Origin: Chryseobacterium mulctrae | GTDB lineage: Bacteria > Bacteroidota > Bacteroidia > Flavobacteriales > Weeksellaceae | DNA length: 64,000 nucleotides | Direction: 5' to 3' | Assembly (NCBI RefSeq): GCF_006175945.1 | Contig: NZ_VAJL01000001.1 | Location: forward strand, 1,302,001 to 1,366,000 | Part shown: piece by piece, positions 8,693 through 16,752 of the stretch | Layout: each line of letters starts with the position of its first letter | Numbering within the stretch: position 1 is the stretch's first letter | The notes under the pieces: generated by a model | The model's database searches: none | Seen by the model: only the letters and a program-made list of their open reading frames with translations | What the model was told of the DNA's origin: nothing | Program-made: the position numbers and the translations under genes

Positions 8693-9433
8693 ATGAAAAA
8701 AATATTTTTGTATATCCTTGCAGGATCGTTGTGTTTCGCAGCTTGTAAAAAGGATGATGAGGTGGAAACTTTCGTAGAACCGGAAGACATCAATGTAAGA
8801 AACTCTTATGACCAGCAGGCTATTCAGAAATTCATGGATAACAACTACTTAGATACGCAGGGAAACATAAAAGCTTTCACATCAGATGCTGCTGATGATA
8901 ATGAGAAAAAATTATCTCAATTGGACCCTCAAACACTCCCGTCCGGAGTTATTTATATCAAAAGAACCGGAGCACAGCCTGAAGACAGCACTCCTCCTTC
9001 AACAGGTGTAACAATAGGAGATTCAACTCAGATTAGAACAATGATGAGAGCTAATTATTATCTTGCTAAAGATACAGATGGAAATGTTTCGTTTGGAGGA
9101 GCAGGAGCTCTTTTAAATACAATTGACGGAAGCGGCTCTCCCGTAACTGATCCTATGTTTTATTTTGTAAAAAAGAGCGTAAGAACTGCTGCCGGACAAA
9201 ACAGTAGTTATTATGAAATAGCAGGCCTAAAAGAGGGTTTAAGATATTTTAAAGGTTTTGAAAATTTACCAGATGAAAATCCTTACAATCTACAAGGAGT
9301 AATTATTGTTCCGTCAAAAGCAGCTTTTGCCAGAAATGCACATTACAATTATACTGGATATTCTCTTCAAAACTATTGTTTTGTATTTAGCTTCCAGATT
9401 TATAAATCAAATCTAAGACCTACAGGTCAATAA
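8693..9433 (+). CDS. lipoprotein with degenerate FKBP-like domain
   Basis: 246 residues. The signal peptide and lipobox FAAC (cysteine about residue 19) mark it as a lipoprotein. The C-terminal half resembles an FKBP peptidyl-prolyl isomerase fold: YYEIAGLKEGLRYFKGF, then VIIVPSKAAFARN and a final strand NYCFVFSFQIYKS correspond to the usual 'gl..m..G', 'iPs..aYG' and 'lvF.iel' blocks. The aromatic active-site residues of FKBPs cannot be recognised, so catalysis is doubtful. Similar divergent FKBP lipoproteins are common in Flavobacteriia. A strong terminator follows directly. The FKBP relationship is a pattern call and moderately sure. Confidence 0.6.
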   Translation: MKKIFLYILAGSLCFAACKKDDEVETFVEPEDINVRNSYDQQAIQKFMDNNYLDTQGNIKAFTSDAADDNEKKLSQLDPQTLPSGVIYIKRTGAQPEDSTPPSTGVTIGDSTQIRTMMRANYYLAKDTDGNVSFGGAGALLNTIDGSGSPVTDPMFYFVKKSVRTAAGQNSSYYEIAGLKEGLRYFKGFENLPDENPYNLQGVIIVPSKAAFARNAHYNYTGYSLQNYCFVFSFQIYKSNLRPTGQ

Positions 9434-9442
9434 CAAATAGTA

Positions 9443-9476
9443 AAAAAAGCGCTTCAAATATTTGAAGCGCTTTTTT
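9443..9476 (+). terminator. bidirectional terminator
   Basis: Perfect 16-bp inverted repeat AAAAAAGCGCTTCAAA / TTTGAAGCGCTTTTTT around TA. It lies between the convergent lipoprotein gene (stop 9433) and the glutamate-synthase-like gene (stop 9479), and works by structure in both directions. Confidence 0.9.
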
Positions 9477-9478
9477 AT

Positions 9479-10981
9479 TTATCTCACATTCCCTAAAATA
9501 TCCGGGAAATATTTATCTGAAAGATGTTCAAACTCATCACCTCGCATAAACATACTTGCATCTACTTCCTCATAAGAGCTTCTTCCTGCAGCAGCAATCA
9601 ACTCGTTACACGTATGTAAAGTATTTTTGTGGAAATGATATACTCTTTCTGCTTTATCAGTCACATCTAGCCCTTTAATCAACATTTTATCCTGAGTCGC
9701 TACACCTGTCGGACAATTGTTGTTATTACATCTCAAAGCCTGAATACAGCCAAGAGAAAACATAAATCCTCGTGCATTATTACACATATCCGCTCCCATT
9801 GCAACCGCACGCAAAATATCTAAACTTGTTAATACTTTTCCGCTGGCTATTACGCGTAATTTATTTCTAAGATTATAATTTCTTAATGTACGATTTACAA
9901 ATATTAAAGCGGGTTCCAAAGGCATCCCTACTCCATCAGAAAACTCTGGTGGCGCAGCTCCGGTTCCTCCTTCTGCTCCGTCGATGGTAATAAAATCAGG
10001 ATAAATTTTCAGAACATTCATCTGAACGCAAATATCTTCAAACTCTTTGGTATCACCGATACAAAGCTTAAAACCAACAGGTTTTCCACCAGAAAGTTCT
10101 CTTAGTTGATGTACAAACCGTAACAATCCTGCAGCATCAGAAAAAGATGAATGCGAAGGCGGAGAAATAATCGTCTGACCAGGTTGTACATGGCGTATTT
10201 TAGCAATTTCAGGAGTATTTTTCACACCCGGTAAAACTCCACCATGACCAGGTTTTGCACCTTGAGATAATTTAATCTCAATCATTTTTACACTTGGAAG
10301 AGTAGAATATTTTGTGAATAATTCAGGATTAAATTTTCCTTCATCATTTCTACAGCCGAAATATCCGGTTCCTATTTGCCAGCATAAATCTCCTCCTTCC
10401 AAATGGTGAGGTGAAATTCCTCCTTCTCCTGTATTATGATAAAAATTTCCTTTTTTTGCCCCTTTATTTAACGAAATTTGAGCTCTGTCACTCAATGCAC
10501 CAAAACTCATGGCTGAAATATTAAACAATGAAGCATGATAAGGCTGAGTACACTGCTCACCTCCTACCCAAACTCTCGGAAGTTCTTCTTTTGGAGATTT
10601 AGCATAAATAGAATGCTTAATTCCTTCATATTTTCTATGGTTTACTTCTAACTGAGTTCCAAAAGGAACGGTGTCGCTAATGTTTTTTGAACGTCTATAC
10701 ACTGCAGAACGTTGGTTTCTGGGAAATGGTTTTCCGTCTGTTTCTCTTTCAATGAAATACTGCTGCATTTCGGGTGAAATACCTTCAAAAAAGTACCTGA
10801 AATATCCCAAAACAGGAAAATTCCTCAGAATTGCGTGTTTTGATTGGTAAGAATTATAAACTCCTAATGCGTAAATGGCTGTTAACAGCGTAGGAATCCA
10901 ATAATGTGCTTTGATCAGTAACGCCACAACCCATGTTGCAGCTACCAATACAATTCCCCAAGATAAGAACTTATCTCTCAT
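9479..10981 (-). CDS. FMN-binding glutamate synthase family protein
   Basis: 500 residues. Two hydrophobic N-terminal segments (about residues 8-24 and 28-45) suggest membrane anchoring. The remainder is the FMN-binding/central barrel of GltB-type glutamate synthases: TGEGGISPHH, KPGHGGVLPG, ITIDGAEGGTGAAPPEF, and a cysteine-bearing segment LRCNNNNCPTGVATQ that resembles the iron-sulphur region. The amidotransferase domain of true glutamate synthase is absent, so it cannot use glutamine as a stand-alone GltB. The substrate is unknown. It is alone on its strand, between a terminator and mtaB (56 bp away, same strand), so it may be co-transcribed with mtaB. Confidence 0.88.
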   Translation of the reverse strand: MRDKFLSWGIVLVAATWVVALLIKAHYWIPTLLTAIYALGVYNSYQSKHAILRNFPVLGYFRYFFEGISPEMQQYFIERETDGKPFPRNQRSAVYRRSKNISDTVPFGTQLEVNHRKYEGIKHSIYAKSPKEELPRVWVGGEQCTQPYHASLFNISAMSFGALSDRAQISLNKGAKKGNFYHNTGEGGISPHHLEGGDLCWQIGTGYFGCRNDEGKFNPELFTKYSTLPSVKMIEIKLSQGAKPGHGGVLPGVKNTPEIAKIRHVQPGQTIISPPSHSSFSDAAGLLRFVHQLRELSGGKPVGFKLCIGDTKEFEDICVQMNVLKIYPDFITIDGAEGGTGAAPPEFSDGVGMPLEPALIFVNRTLRNYNLRNKLRVIASGKVLTSLDILRAVAMGADMCNNARGFMFSLGCIQALRCNNNNCPTGVATQDKMLIKGLDVTDKAERVYHFHKNTLHTCNELIAAAGRSSYEEVDASMFMRGDEFEHLSDKYFPDILGNVR

Positions 10982-11037
10982 AAGAATATAGATTTAAAAC
11001 GTTAAAGAATAAATTTAGTGGAAATATAGCAAACAGA

Positions 11038-12384
11038 CTATGCTTTTGCTAAAAAACTTTCGTAAGACGATTGCACAGAAACCGTGCCATCTGACAGGAT
11101 TTTTTCTAAATTTAGAAATTCAATTTGATTTACTGAAGCCTGATCAAAATCTTTTTGCACCCTCACATAGTTTTCTGTGAAGCCGTACATTTTGCCGTCT
11201 TTATTTTCGTGCTCCCAAAGAACGGGAAGCGTCTTTCCTAATTGAGTCTGATAAAATGCCATTTTTTTCTTTTCAGAAAGAATTCTAAGCATTTTATTAC
11301 GTTTTTTTCTTTCCGAAATCGGAACAACACCCTGCATTCCTACCGCTTCAGTATTTTCTCTTTCAGAATAAGTAAATACATGAAGATATGAAATAGGAAG
11401 ATCATTCAGGAAGTTATACGTTTCCATGAATAATTCTTCGGTTTCACCAGGGAAACCAACAATAACATCCACACCAATTGCCGCATCGGGCATTACTTCG
11501 CGAATTTTATGAATCCTGTCGTTATACAATTTGGTAAGATAACGACGCTTCATTTTTTTCAGCAACTCATCACTTCCCGATTGCAAAGGAATATGAAAAT
11601 GCGGTACAAAACTCTTGCTTTTAGAAACCAATTCGATGCTTTCATCTTTCAAAAGATTGGGCTCAATAGAAGAAATACGGATTCTTTCAATTCCTTCAAC
11701 CTCATTAAGTTCAGAAATTAAATCTAAAAAAGTATGTTCGTGTCTTTTGTTTCCAAACTCACCTTTACCGTAATCACCGATATTTACACCTGTTAAAACA
11801 ATTTCTTTGATGTCTCTTTCGGCAATTTCTCTGGCGTTTTTCAATACATTTTCGATAGTATCTGAACGGGAAATACCTCTTGCTAAAGGAATTGTACAGT
11901 ACGTACATTTGTAATCGCAACCATCCTGAACTTTCAGAAAAGCTCTGGTTCTGTCACCAATGGAATAACTTCCGATAAAAAAATCAGTCTCTTCGATTTC
12001 ACATGAATGAACAACACCTTCGCTTTCAGATTTTTCTAAATCGTCGAGATAACTCAAAATATTGAATTTTTCTTTGGCTCCAAGAACCAAATCTACCCCA
12101 GCGATTTGTGAAATCTCTTCAGGTTTCAGCTGTGCGTAACATCCAACAATTACGACCAAACCTTCAGGATTGGCTTTCATTGCTCTTTTTACGTGAAGTT
12201 TACATTCACGATCAGCGTTTTCGGTAACCGAACAAGTATTGATTACATAAATATCTGCTCTATCATCAAAACTTACCTTATCATAACCTGCATCTGTTAA
12301 TTGACGGGCAATAGTAGATGTTTCCGCAAAGTTTAATTTGCAGCCAAGAGTATGAAATGCGGCAGTTCTATGAAAGTGAGACAT
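11038..12384 (-). CDS. mtaB: tRNA ms2t6A37 methylthiotransferase MtaB
   Basis: 448 residues. The N-terminal UPF0004 domain has the three cluster cysteines Cys15 (TLGCKLNFAE), Cys51 (NTCSV) and Cys82 (VGCYAQ). The radical-SAM motif CxxxCxxC is at Cys156, Cys160 and Cys163 (DGCDYKCTYCTIPLARG). A TRAM-like region ends the protein. MtaB adds a methylthio group to t6A at position 37 of tRNAs reading ANN codons. The TLGCKLN signature and length separate it from MiaB and RimO. It lies upstream of the FMN enzyme on the same strand with 56 bp between. Confidence 0.94.
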   Translation of the reverse strand: MSHFHRTAAFHTLGCKLNFAETSTIARQLTDAGYDKVSFDDRADIYVINTCSVTENADRECKLHVKRAMKANPEGLVVIVGCYAQLKPEEISQIAGVDLVLGAKEKFNILSYLDDLEKSESEGVVHSCEIEETDFFIGSYSIGDRTRAFLKVQDGCDYKCTYCTIPLARGISRSDTIENVLKNAREIAERDIKEIVLTGVNIGDYGKGEFGNKRHEHTFLDLISELNEVEGIERIRISSIEPNLLKDESIELVSKSKSFVPHFHIPLQSGSDELLKKMKRRYLTKLYNDRIHKIREVMPDAAIGVDVIVGFPGETEELFMETYNFLNDLPISYLHVFTYSERENTEAVGMQGVVPISERKKRNKMLRILSEKKKMAFYQTQLGKTLPVLWEHENKDGKMYGFTENYVRVQKDFDQASVNQIEFLNLEKILSDGTVSVQSSYESFLAKA

Positions 12385-12449
12385 TTATTTTCCTGAATTT
12401 TGTGGGTGCAAAGATAATCAATTTAATATGAATTTTAAATTGATTTGGT

Positions 12450-13043
12450 CTATAGTTTATAATCGTCTCTTACATCAGGACTATTTGCAAAACAAACCGA
12501 AGAAGAATTTTGAATCTCTGCCTCATCTTTTGTAAATTTATCTTTCATTTCATTATTAAAATCCTGAGATTTATTTCTTGCAATAGAAAGCGTTTTCCAA
12601 TCTTCATTTTTCATCATTTTAGCAATAAAAACAATCTGACCGATATGATAGGGGTAATGTGCCAATTGTCTGAAAACCGCATCAATCACCGAATGCGCCT
12701 CGTTTCTGATATAAATAGTTGAATATAAATTTTCATCATTAATCTGACTCAAAGCATCAAAAAGACAACTCCAGCCTTTTTCCCAATAGTTTAAAACCTC
12801 ATCTTTCGATTTAAAAGTGTTTACGAATTCTTCATCACGGTTTCGCCAAGATTTCTCACCATCTTCCGTTAAAAAATTCGTCCACCTCGACAACATATTT
12901 CCTGCAACATGCTTCACAATCACCGCAATGGAATTACTTTCTTCATTGAACTGCCAGAAAATCTGCTCGTCTGAAAGCTGTGCAAATGATTTATCGCCGA
13001 GCATTTTGTAGTATTCAAATCTTTTGATAAATAGATCTTTCAT
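12450..13043 (-). CDS. DinB-like protein (DUF1572 family)
   Basis: 197 residues, mainly helical. It has the DinB/DUF1572 pattern of a four-helix bundle with metal-binding histidines: VIVKHVAGNMLSRWTNFL near residue 42 and RQLAHYPYHIGQIVFIAK near residue 130 (HxxxH). Members are putative metal-dependent hydrolases or thiol-dependent transferases; the substrate here is unknown. The ATG at 13043 is followed by MKDLFIKRFEYYK. It is divergent from the NTF2-like gene at 13114. Confidence 0.82.
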   Translation of the reverse strand: MKDLFIKRFEYYKMLGDKSFAQLSDEQIFWQFNEESNSIAVIVKHVAGNMLSRWTNFLTEDGEKSWRNRDEEFVNTFKSKDEVLNYWEKGWSCLFDALSQINDENLYSTIYIRNEAHSVIDAVFRQLAHYPYHIGQIVFIAKMMKNEDWKTLSIARNKSQDFNNEMKDKFTKDEAEIQNSSSVCFANSPDVRDDYKL

Positions 13044-13113
13044 GATAAATGTTTAATATTTTATTTAAAACCAATTTAAGATTTTTCACGTATATAAATG
13101 TAAATTGCAACCT

Positions 13114-13473
13114 ATGAATTGTAAGATTAGCCATTTTATGCAGGATTTGAATTCCTTAAACATTGAAAAGCTTGAAAAATGGTTTACTGATGAAACTGTG
13201 ATTTGGATTCCGCCTACAAAAGAAATTTCAGGAAAAAGCAGAATCTTAGCATTATTCAGAGCTATTTTCAGAAGATACGAAAAGATTGAATGGAGCGTTT
13301 CTGAAATTTTCAATCTGGGAAATAATAAATATTTTTACCAGACCAATTCCTTAGGCAATATATCCGGAAAAGGAAGTTATGCCAATGAGATCTGTACGAT
13401 TATACAATTTTCAGAATGCGGAAAAATACTTTATCTCTCTGATTATTTTAAAGATACAAAGGTTTTTAATTAA
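13114..13473 (+). CDS. NTF2/SnoaL-like protein
   Basis: About 119 residues from the ATG at 13114 (MNCKISHFMQDLNS); a second ATG at 13138 is also possible. The pattern (helix, then LEKWFTDETVIWIPPTKEISGKS in part, then FYQTNSLGNISGKG and a strand rich in aromatic residues) is that of the cone-shaped NTF2/ketosteroid-isomerase/SnoaL fold. These folds bind small hydrophobic ligands or catalyse isomerisations; no specific function can be given. The gene stands alone, is divergent from the DinB-like gene and ends in a good terminator. Confidence 0.7.
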   Translation: MNCKISHFMQDLNSLNIEKLEKWFTDETVIWIPPTKEISGKSRILALFRAIFRRYEKIEWSVSEIFNLGNNKYFYQTNSLGNISGKGSYANEICTIIQFSECGKILYLSDYFKDTKVFN

Positions 13474-13504
13474 CAAAAGCCATCTTTTGCAAGATGGCTT
13501 TTGT
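13473..13504 (+). terminator. terminator after the NTF2-like gene
   Basis: ACAAAAGCCATCTT / AAGATGGCTTTTGT, a perfect 14-bp stem with loop TTGC, starting at the stop codon. The convergent T9SS cargo gene ends at 13524, so it may act in both directions. Confidence 0.85.
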
Positions 13505-13523
13505 CATATTTAATTATTTCTAA

Positions 13524-15620
13524 TTATTCTCTGTTTTTCAATAATACCCAACCTGAGTATTTAATTGGTGTTCCTTTTTTGTCATTTTCATTCCATGACA
13601 CAGAATACCAATAATTTCCGGTAGGAACTTTTTTATTACCTGCAGTTCCGTCCCATTTATAATTATTCAGTTTATCTGCCTGGAAAATTTTATTTCCGTA
13701 TCTATCAAAAACATTGAAGATCAAATTCTGTTTGTTTGCCAAAGCAGAATAATCTATCACATCATTGATGCCGTCTCCGTTTGGCGTGACGACATTCACC
13801 AGATTTGGAACAACAATTCCGATTTCTATCGGTTCACAATCATAAGCATCTTTCAAGTAGATTTTGTGATCTCCTCTTTTTATATTCGTAAATACGTTAG
13901 AATCTTGCCAAGCGATACCATCCATTGAATATTGGTAAGGAGCTTTCCCTCCATTTACATTAATTGTTATAGTCGTATTAGAAATATCAACACTTGTAAT
14001 AACCGGCTGTTCTGAAGAATATACTTTTACGTTTTGCAGAATGATACAATCTCCGGTTTTTAATTTCACCCAATACGTTCCAACTCCCACATTAGAAATA
14101 GTTTGCGTTGTTGCACCGGTGCTCCATTCATAGCCATCAAAGCCTGCTCCTGCATCCAAAGTGGTTTTGTCTTCAATACAAATTGTTTTATCTTTTAAAA
14201 CCGTAGAGTACACTGGAGGAATTACTTCTAATTTAATTTTTGCAATACCATAACATCCGTTTCCGTCTATAACTCTTACATAAACCACTCCATTTGGAGA
14301 AATATAGTTTGTGAAGTTTGAAATTTCGTTAGTTCCATTCGTTGCATCGGTAAGAGATGGATAATATTTTTTTGTAGTTCCTGTCTGAGCAGTCACTGAA
14401 GCTGTTGTAAGATTAAAAGAAGCCGTTTTAAGATTAACATCAAATGTGCAAGCTCTCAAAATAGCATCATTTACTACAACTTCCGGGTAGAAACGTAAAG
14501 TAATCACTGCATAATCTGAGCAACCGTCTGTTGTTATCACATCAGCATAAACAACTCCTTCTGCAGAAACATACTGACTAGGATTGGCAATTTGCCCTGT
14601 TCCTGCATTTAGATTTGCCAATGTAGGATAATAAGTTATTGTAACATTTGTGCCTCCAAAAACATTCGCTGTGGTTAAGTTAAATGTTCCCTGACCTTTT
14701 TTATTATTATTACATGCAAAAATCGTAACATCATTAGCAGTAATATTTCCTAATTTAAATTTAAAAGCACCGATTTGTCGGCAAGAATTAAGTGCATTAT
14801 TAGGACTCGCTGGATCTTGATAATGAATACTAAAATAATAAGTTGTCGTTGTATTCACAATTAAAGGAGCAGTAATAGGGCTTGCTCCCGAAAGCGCATC
14901 ATTCTGTGATGTATGATAAGAAACTACAAAATTTGGGTTTCCATTTAAGATTCCTGGAGTCAGTGTATTGAAATCAAACAAAGCAGGACTTGAGCAAATA
15001 AGAATCTCACGCGGATTGTTTGGATTAGCCGCAGGAATTCCTGGTGGGATAAACGGATTTGGCTGTAAAGCAGGATTGGTAAAGGGAGAAGCTAAAGTAG
15101 CAGTCCCACCCCAAGTTAACGAAAAAGGTGCAGTAGTACTACCACCTACTCCTACCCAATTATCTATATATAAATAATAAGTTTGTCCAGCAACCACATC
15201 CAAATACTGACAATAAGGAGTAGAAGAACCTCCCGCTGCGCTTATTATTGTACTTGTCATATTCAATCCTGTAGAAGCCCCCACACCGATTACCGTTGCC
15301 GCATTGCATCGAATTGGTGAACCTAAACTTCCACATACAGCATTAGGACCATAAATCGCCCAATCATAATCTGCATTGGGATTGTTAGGAACCAAATCAA
15401 AAGTAAGCGTTCCACTGGTAGCGACCGTTAATTTATACCATATTGAATTATTTTCTCCATCTGTGAGACAGCCTCCCAACACTTCATCGACCAGGCCAAT
15501 CCCTGAAGGGCTGTACGTAATATTAGAATTTCCACAAACAGCCAAAGCTGTAGAACAATCTGCTTGTGAGTAAAAACTCTGTGAGATACAAAAAAGAATA
15601 AATAGTAAAGTTTTTTTCAT
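13524..15620 (-). CDS. secreted protein with T9SS type-B sorting domain
   Basis: 698 residues with a signal peptide (MKKTLLFILFCISQSFYSQA). The N-terminal part (about residues 20-170) resembles pre-peptidase/CUB-like adhesive domains, with DYDWAIYGP and YLYIDNWVG. Repeated Ig-like beta modules follow, with recurring TTYYFSI, VVYADVITTDGC and VVYVRVIDGNGCYG units. The last 93 residues are the gliding-motility-associated C-terminal domain (NVVTPNGDGINDVI, FDRYGNKIF, GNYWYSVSW), the type-B signal for export by the type IX system and attachment to the cell surface. It is probably an adhesin or surface cargo protein. A TATATTTG -7 box lies on the minus strand at 15651-15658. Confidence 0.92.
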   Translation of the reverse strand: MKKTLLFILFCISQSFYSQADCSTALAVCGNSNITYSPSGIGLVDEVLGGCLTDGENNSIWYKLTVATSGTLTFDLVPNNPNADYDWAIYGPNAVCGSLGSPIRCNAATVIGVGASTGLNMTSTIISAAGGSSTPYCQYLDVVAGQTYYLYIDNWVGVGGSTTAPFSLTWGGTATLASPFTNPALQPNPFIPPGIPAANPNNPREILICSSPALFDFNTLTPGILNGNPNFVVSYHTSQNDALSGASPITAPLIVNTTTTYYFSIHYQDPASPNNALNSCRQIGAFKFKLGNITANDVTIFACNNNKKGQGTFNLTTANVFGGTNVTITYYPTLANLNAGTGQIANPSQYVSAEGVVYADVITTDGCSDYAVITLRFYPEVVVNDAILRACTFDVNLKTASFNLTTASVTAQTGTTKKYYPSLTDATNGTNEISNFTNYISPNGVVYVRVIDGNGCYGIAKIKLEVIPPVYSTVLKDKTICIEDKTTLDAGAGFDGYEWSTGATTQTISNVGVGTYWVKLKTGDCIILQNVKVYSSEQPVITSVDISNTTITINVNGGKAPYQYSMDGIAWQDSNVFTNIKRGDHKIYLKDAYDCEPIEIGIVVPNLVNVVTPNGDGINDVIDYSALANKQNLIFNVFDRYGNKIFQADKLNNYKWDGTAGNKKVPTGNYWYSVSWNENDKKGTPIKYSGWVLLKNRE

Positions 15621-15756
15621 GTCTAATTTGATTAATAGTTAAAGTATACCAAATATACTTAAATTTAATTAATATCACTAAATAATGACAAAAGTAAAAT
15701 ACTTACCAACAAAACGTAAATTTAATTGTATTATTCATACTAATTTCACAAAAAAA

Positions 15757-16554
15757 CTACTTAATACTAGTCATATTCCCACAAAGATTTTCGAGATGAA
15801 AAATCTTATGAAAAGGGCTTTTTACTTGAGTTAAATGTTCCCTGTCTTGAATAAAAGTATATCGCGATGCAATAGAATTCATATCTGAAACAATAACTAG
15901 CCAACATTCATCAACAGAAGTATCATAATATGGAAACTTTTCGTTCTTTTTTTCGATCAGTTCAATGATTTTCTCAGAGCATAATTCATCAAAAAGACTC
16001 ATATTATATTCATAGGTAATAAAAACATTTCTGCGATGAGAAGATTTTCTGATGTTTTTTACACAGCCAACAGGTTTTCCTTTTTTAATGCTTTTGTAAA
16101 TATTTAAAATAATTTCCTGTTGATATTCCAGAGAATCAAACTTAATATTTGTATGAAATTCTAAAAAATAAACACCACGATATTTCGTAGTGTCTTCTTG
16201 TTCGAGTAATAATTCTGCCTGACGGAAAATCTTATTTAAGTTACTTTCCACCTTTTTCATTTCAAGATGATTGATCACTTCCGTTAATTCTATTCCTATC
16301 TTTTTTTCGTTAAGAGTGGCAATAAAATCCGGACTTTCGCAGGTAAGATTTTCAAAGGTAACTTCAGGAAAATGGTGCATAAAAGAGTTAAGCAATAAAA
16401 TTTCTGCTTTTTTCTTATATTTTTCACGGTCATGAAGTTTTGACTCATCAATTTTTCGGTGATATTTTTCCATCGGCTTTTTCTTCAAATGCCGATTGAG
16501 ATGATACAGGCTGAGATTTTTTATTAAATCTTCATCAGAAAATGCTCTTTTCAT
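15757..16554 (-). CDS. uncharacterised protein, possible PD-(D/E)XK nuclease fold
   Basis: 265 residues from the ATG at 16554; a GTG ten codons upstream is less likely. A basic N-terminal helix region (residues 1-55, many Lys and Arg) precedes ENLTCESPDFIATL (Pro75, Asp76) and KKIGIELTEV (Glu89). This spacing, a strand ending in PD and a strand with E-x-T/K, is typical of PD-(D/E)XK-like proteins. The usual catalytic Lys is replaced by Thr91, as in several 'IEvTE' families. No fused domain or modification gene is adjacent. It is convergent with nothing and lies between the T9SS cargo gene and the divergent phosphorylase-like gene. The nuclease idea is inference from the motif only. Confidence 0.5.
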   Translation of the reverse strand: MKRAFSDEDLIKNLSLYHLNRHLKKKPMEKYHRKIDESKLHDREKYKKKAEILLLNSFMHHFPEVTFENLTCESPDFIATLNEKKIGIELTEVINHLEMKKVESNLNKIFRQAELLLEQEDTTKYRGVYFLEFHTNIKFDSLEYQQEIILNIYKSIKKGKPVGCVKNIRKSSHRRNVFITYEYNMSLFDELCSEKIIELIEKKNEKFPYYDTSVDECWLVIVSDMNSIASRYTFIQDREHLTQVKSPFHKIFHLENLCGNMTSIK

Positions 16555-16752
16555 GTGTGGACTTTTAAAAGTTAATAATGACACATGTTTTCACGGTTCA
16601 GACTGAAAGCTTTTGATAATCAAAAATTTACACTTAAAGGTAGTTAAAAATAAGATTCAAAAATCTCTTTTAAAATAATTTATCATATAATTAATACAGA
16701 GTTTGTTTTCTTAATCGATACCTTTACTTTGTTTAACACAAACAATGATTTT

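Noticed and set aside
13086..13313. Minus-strand open frame of 75 codons opposite the NTF2-like gene
   Set aside because: Overlaps a better-supported gene on the other strand and shows no family resemblance.
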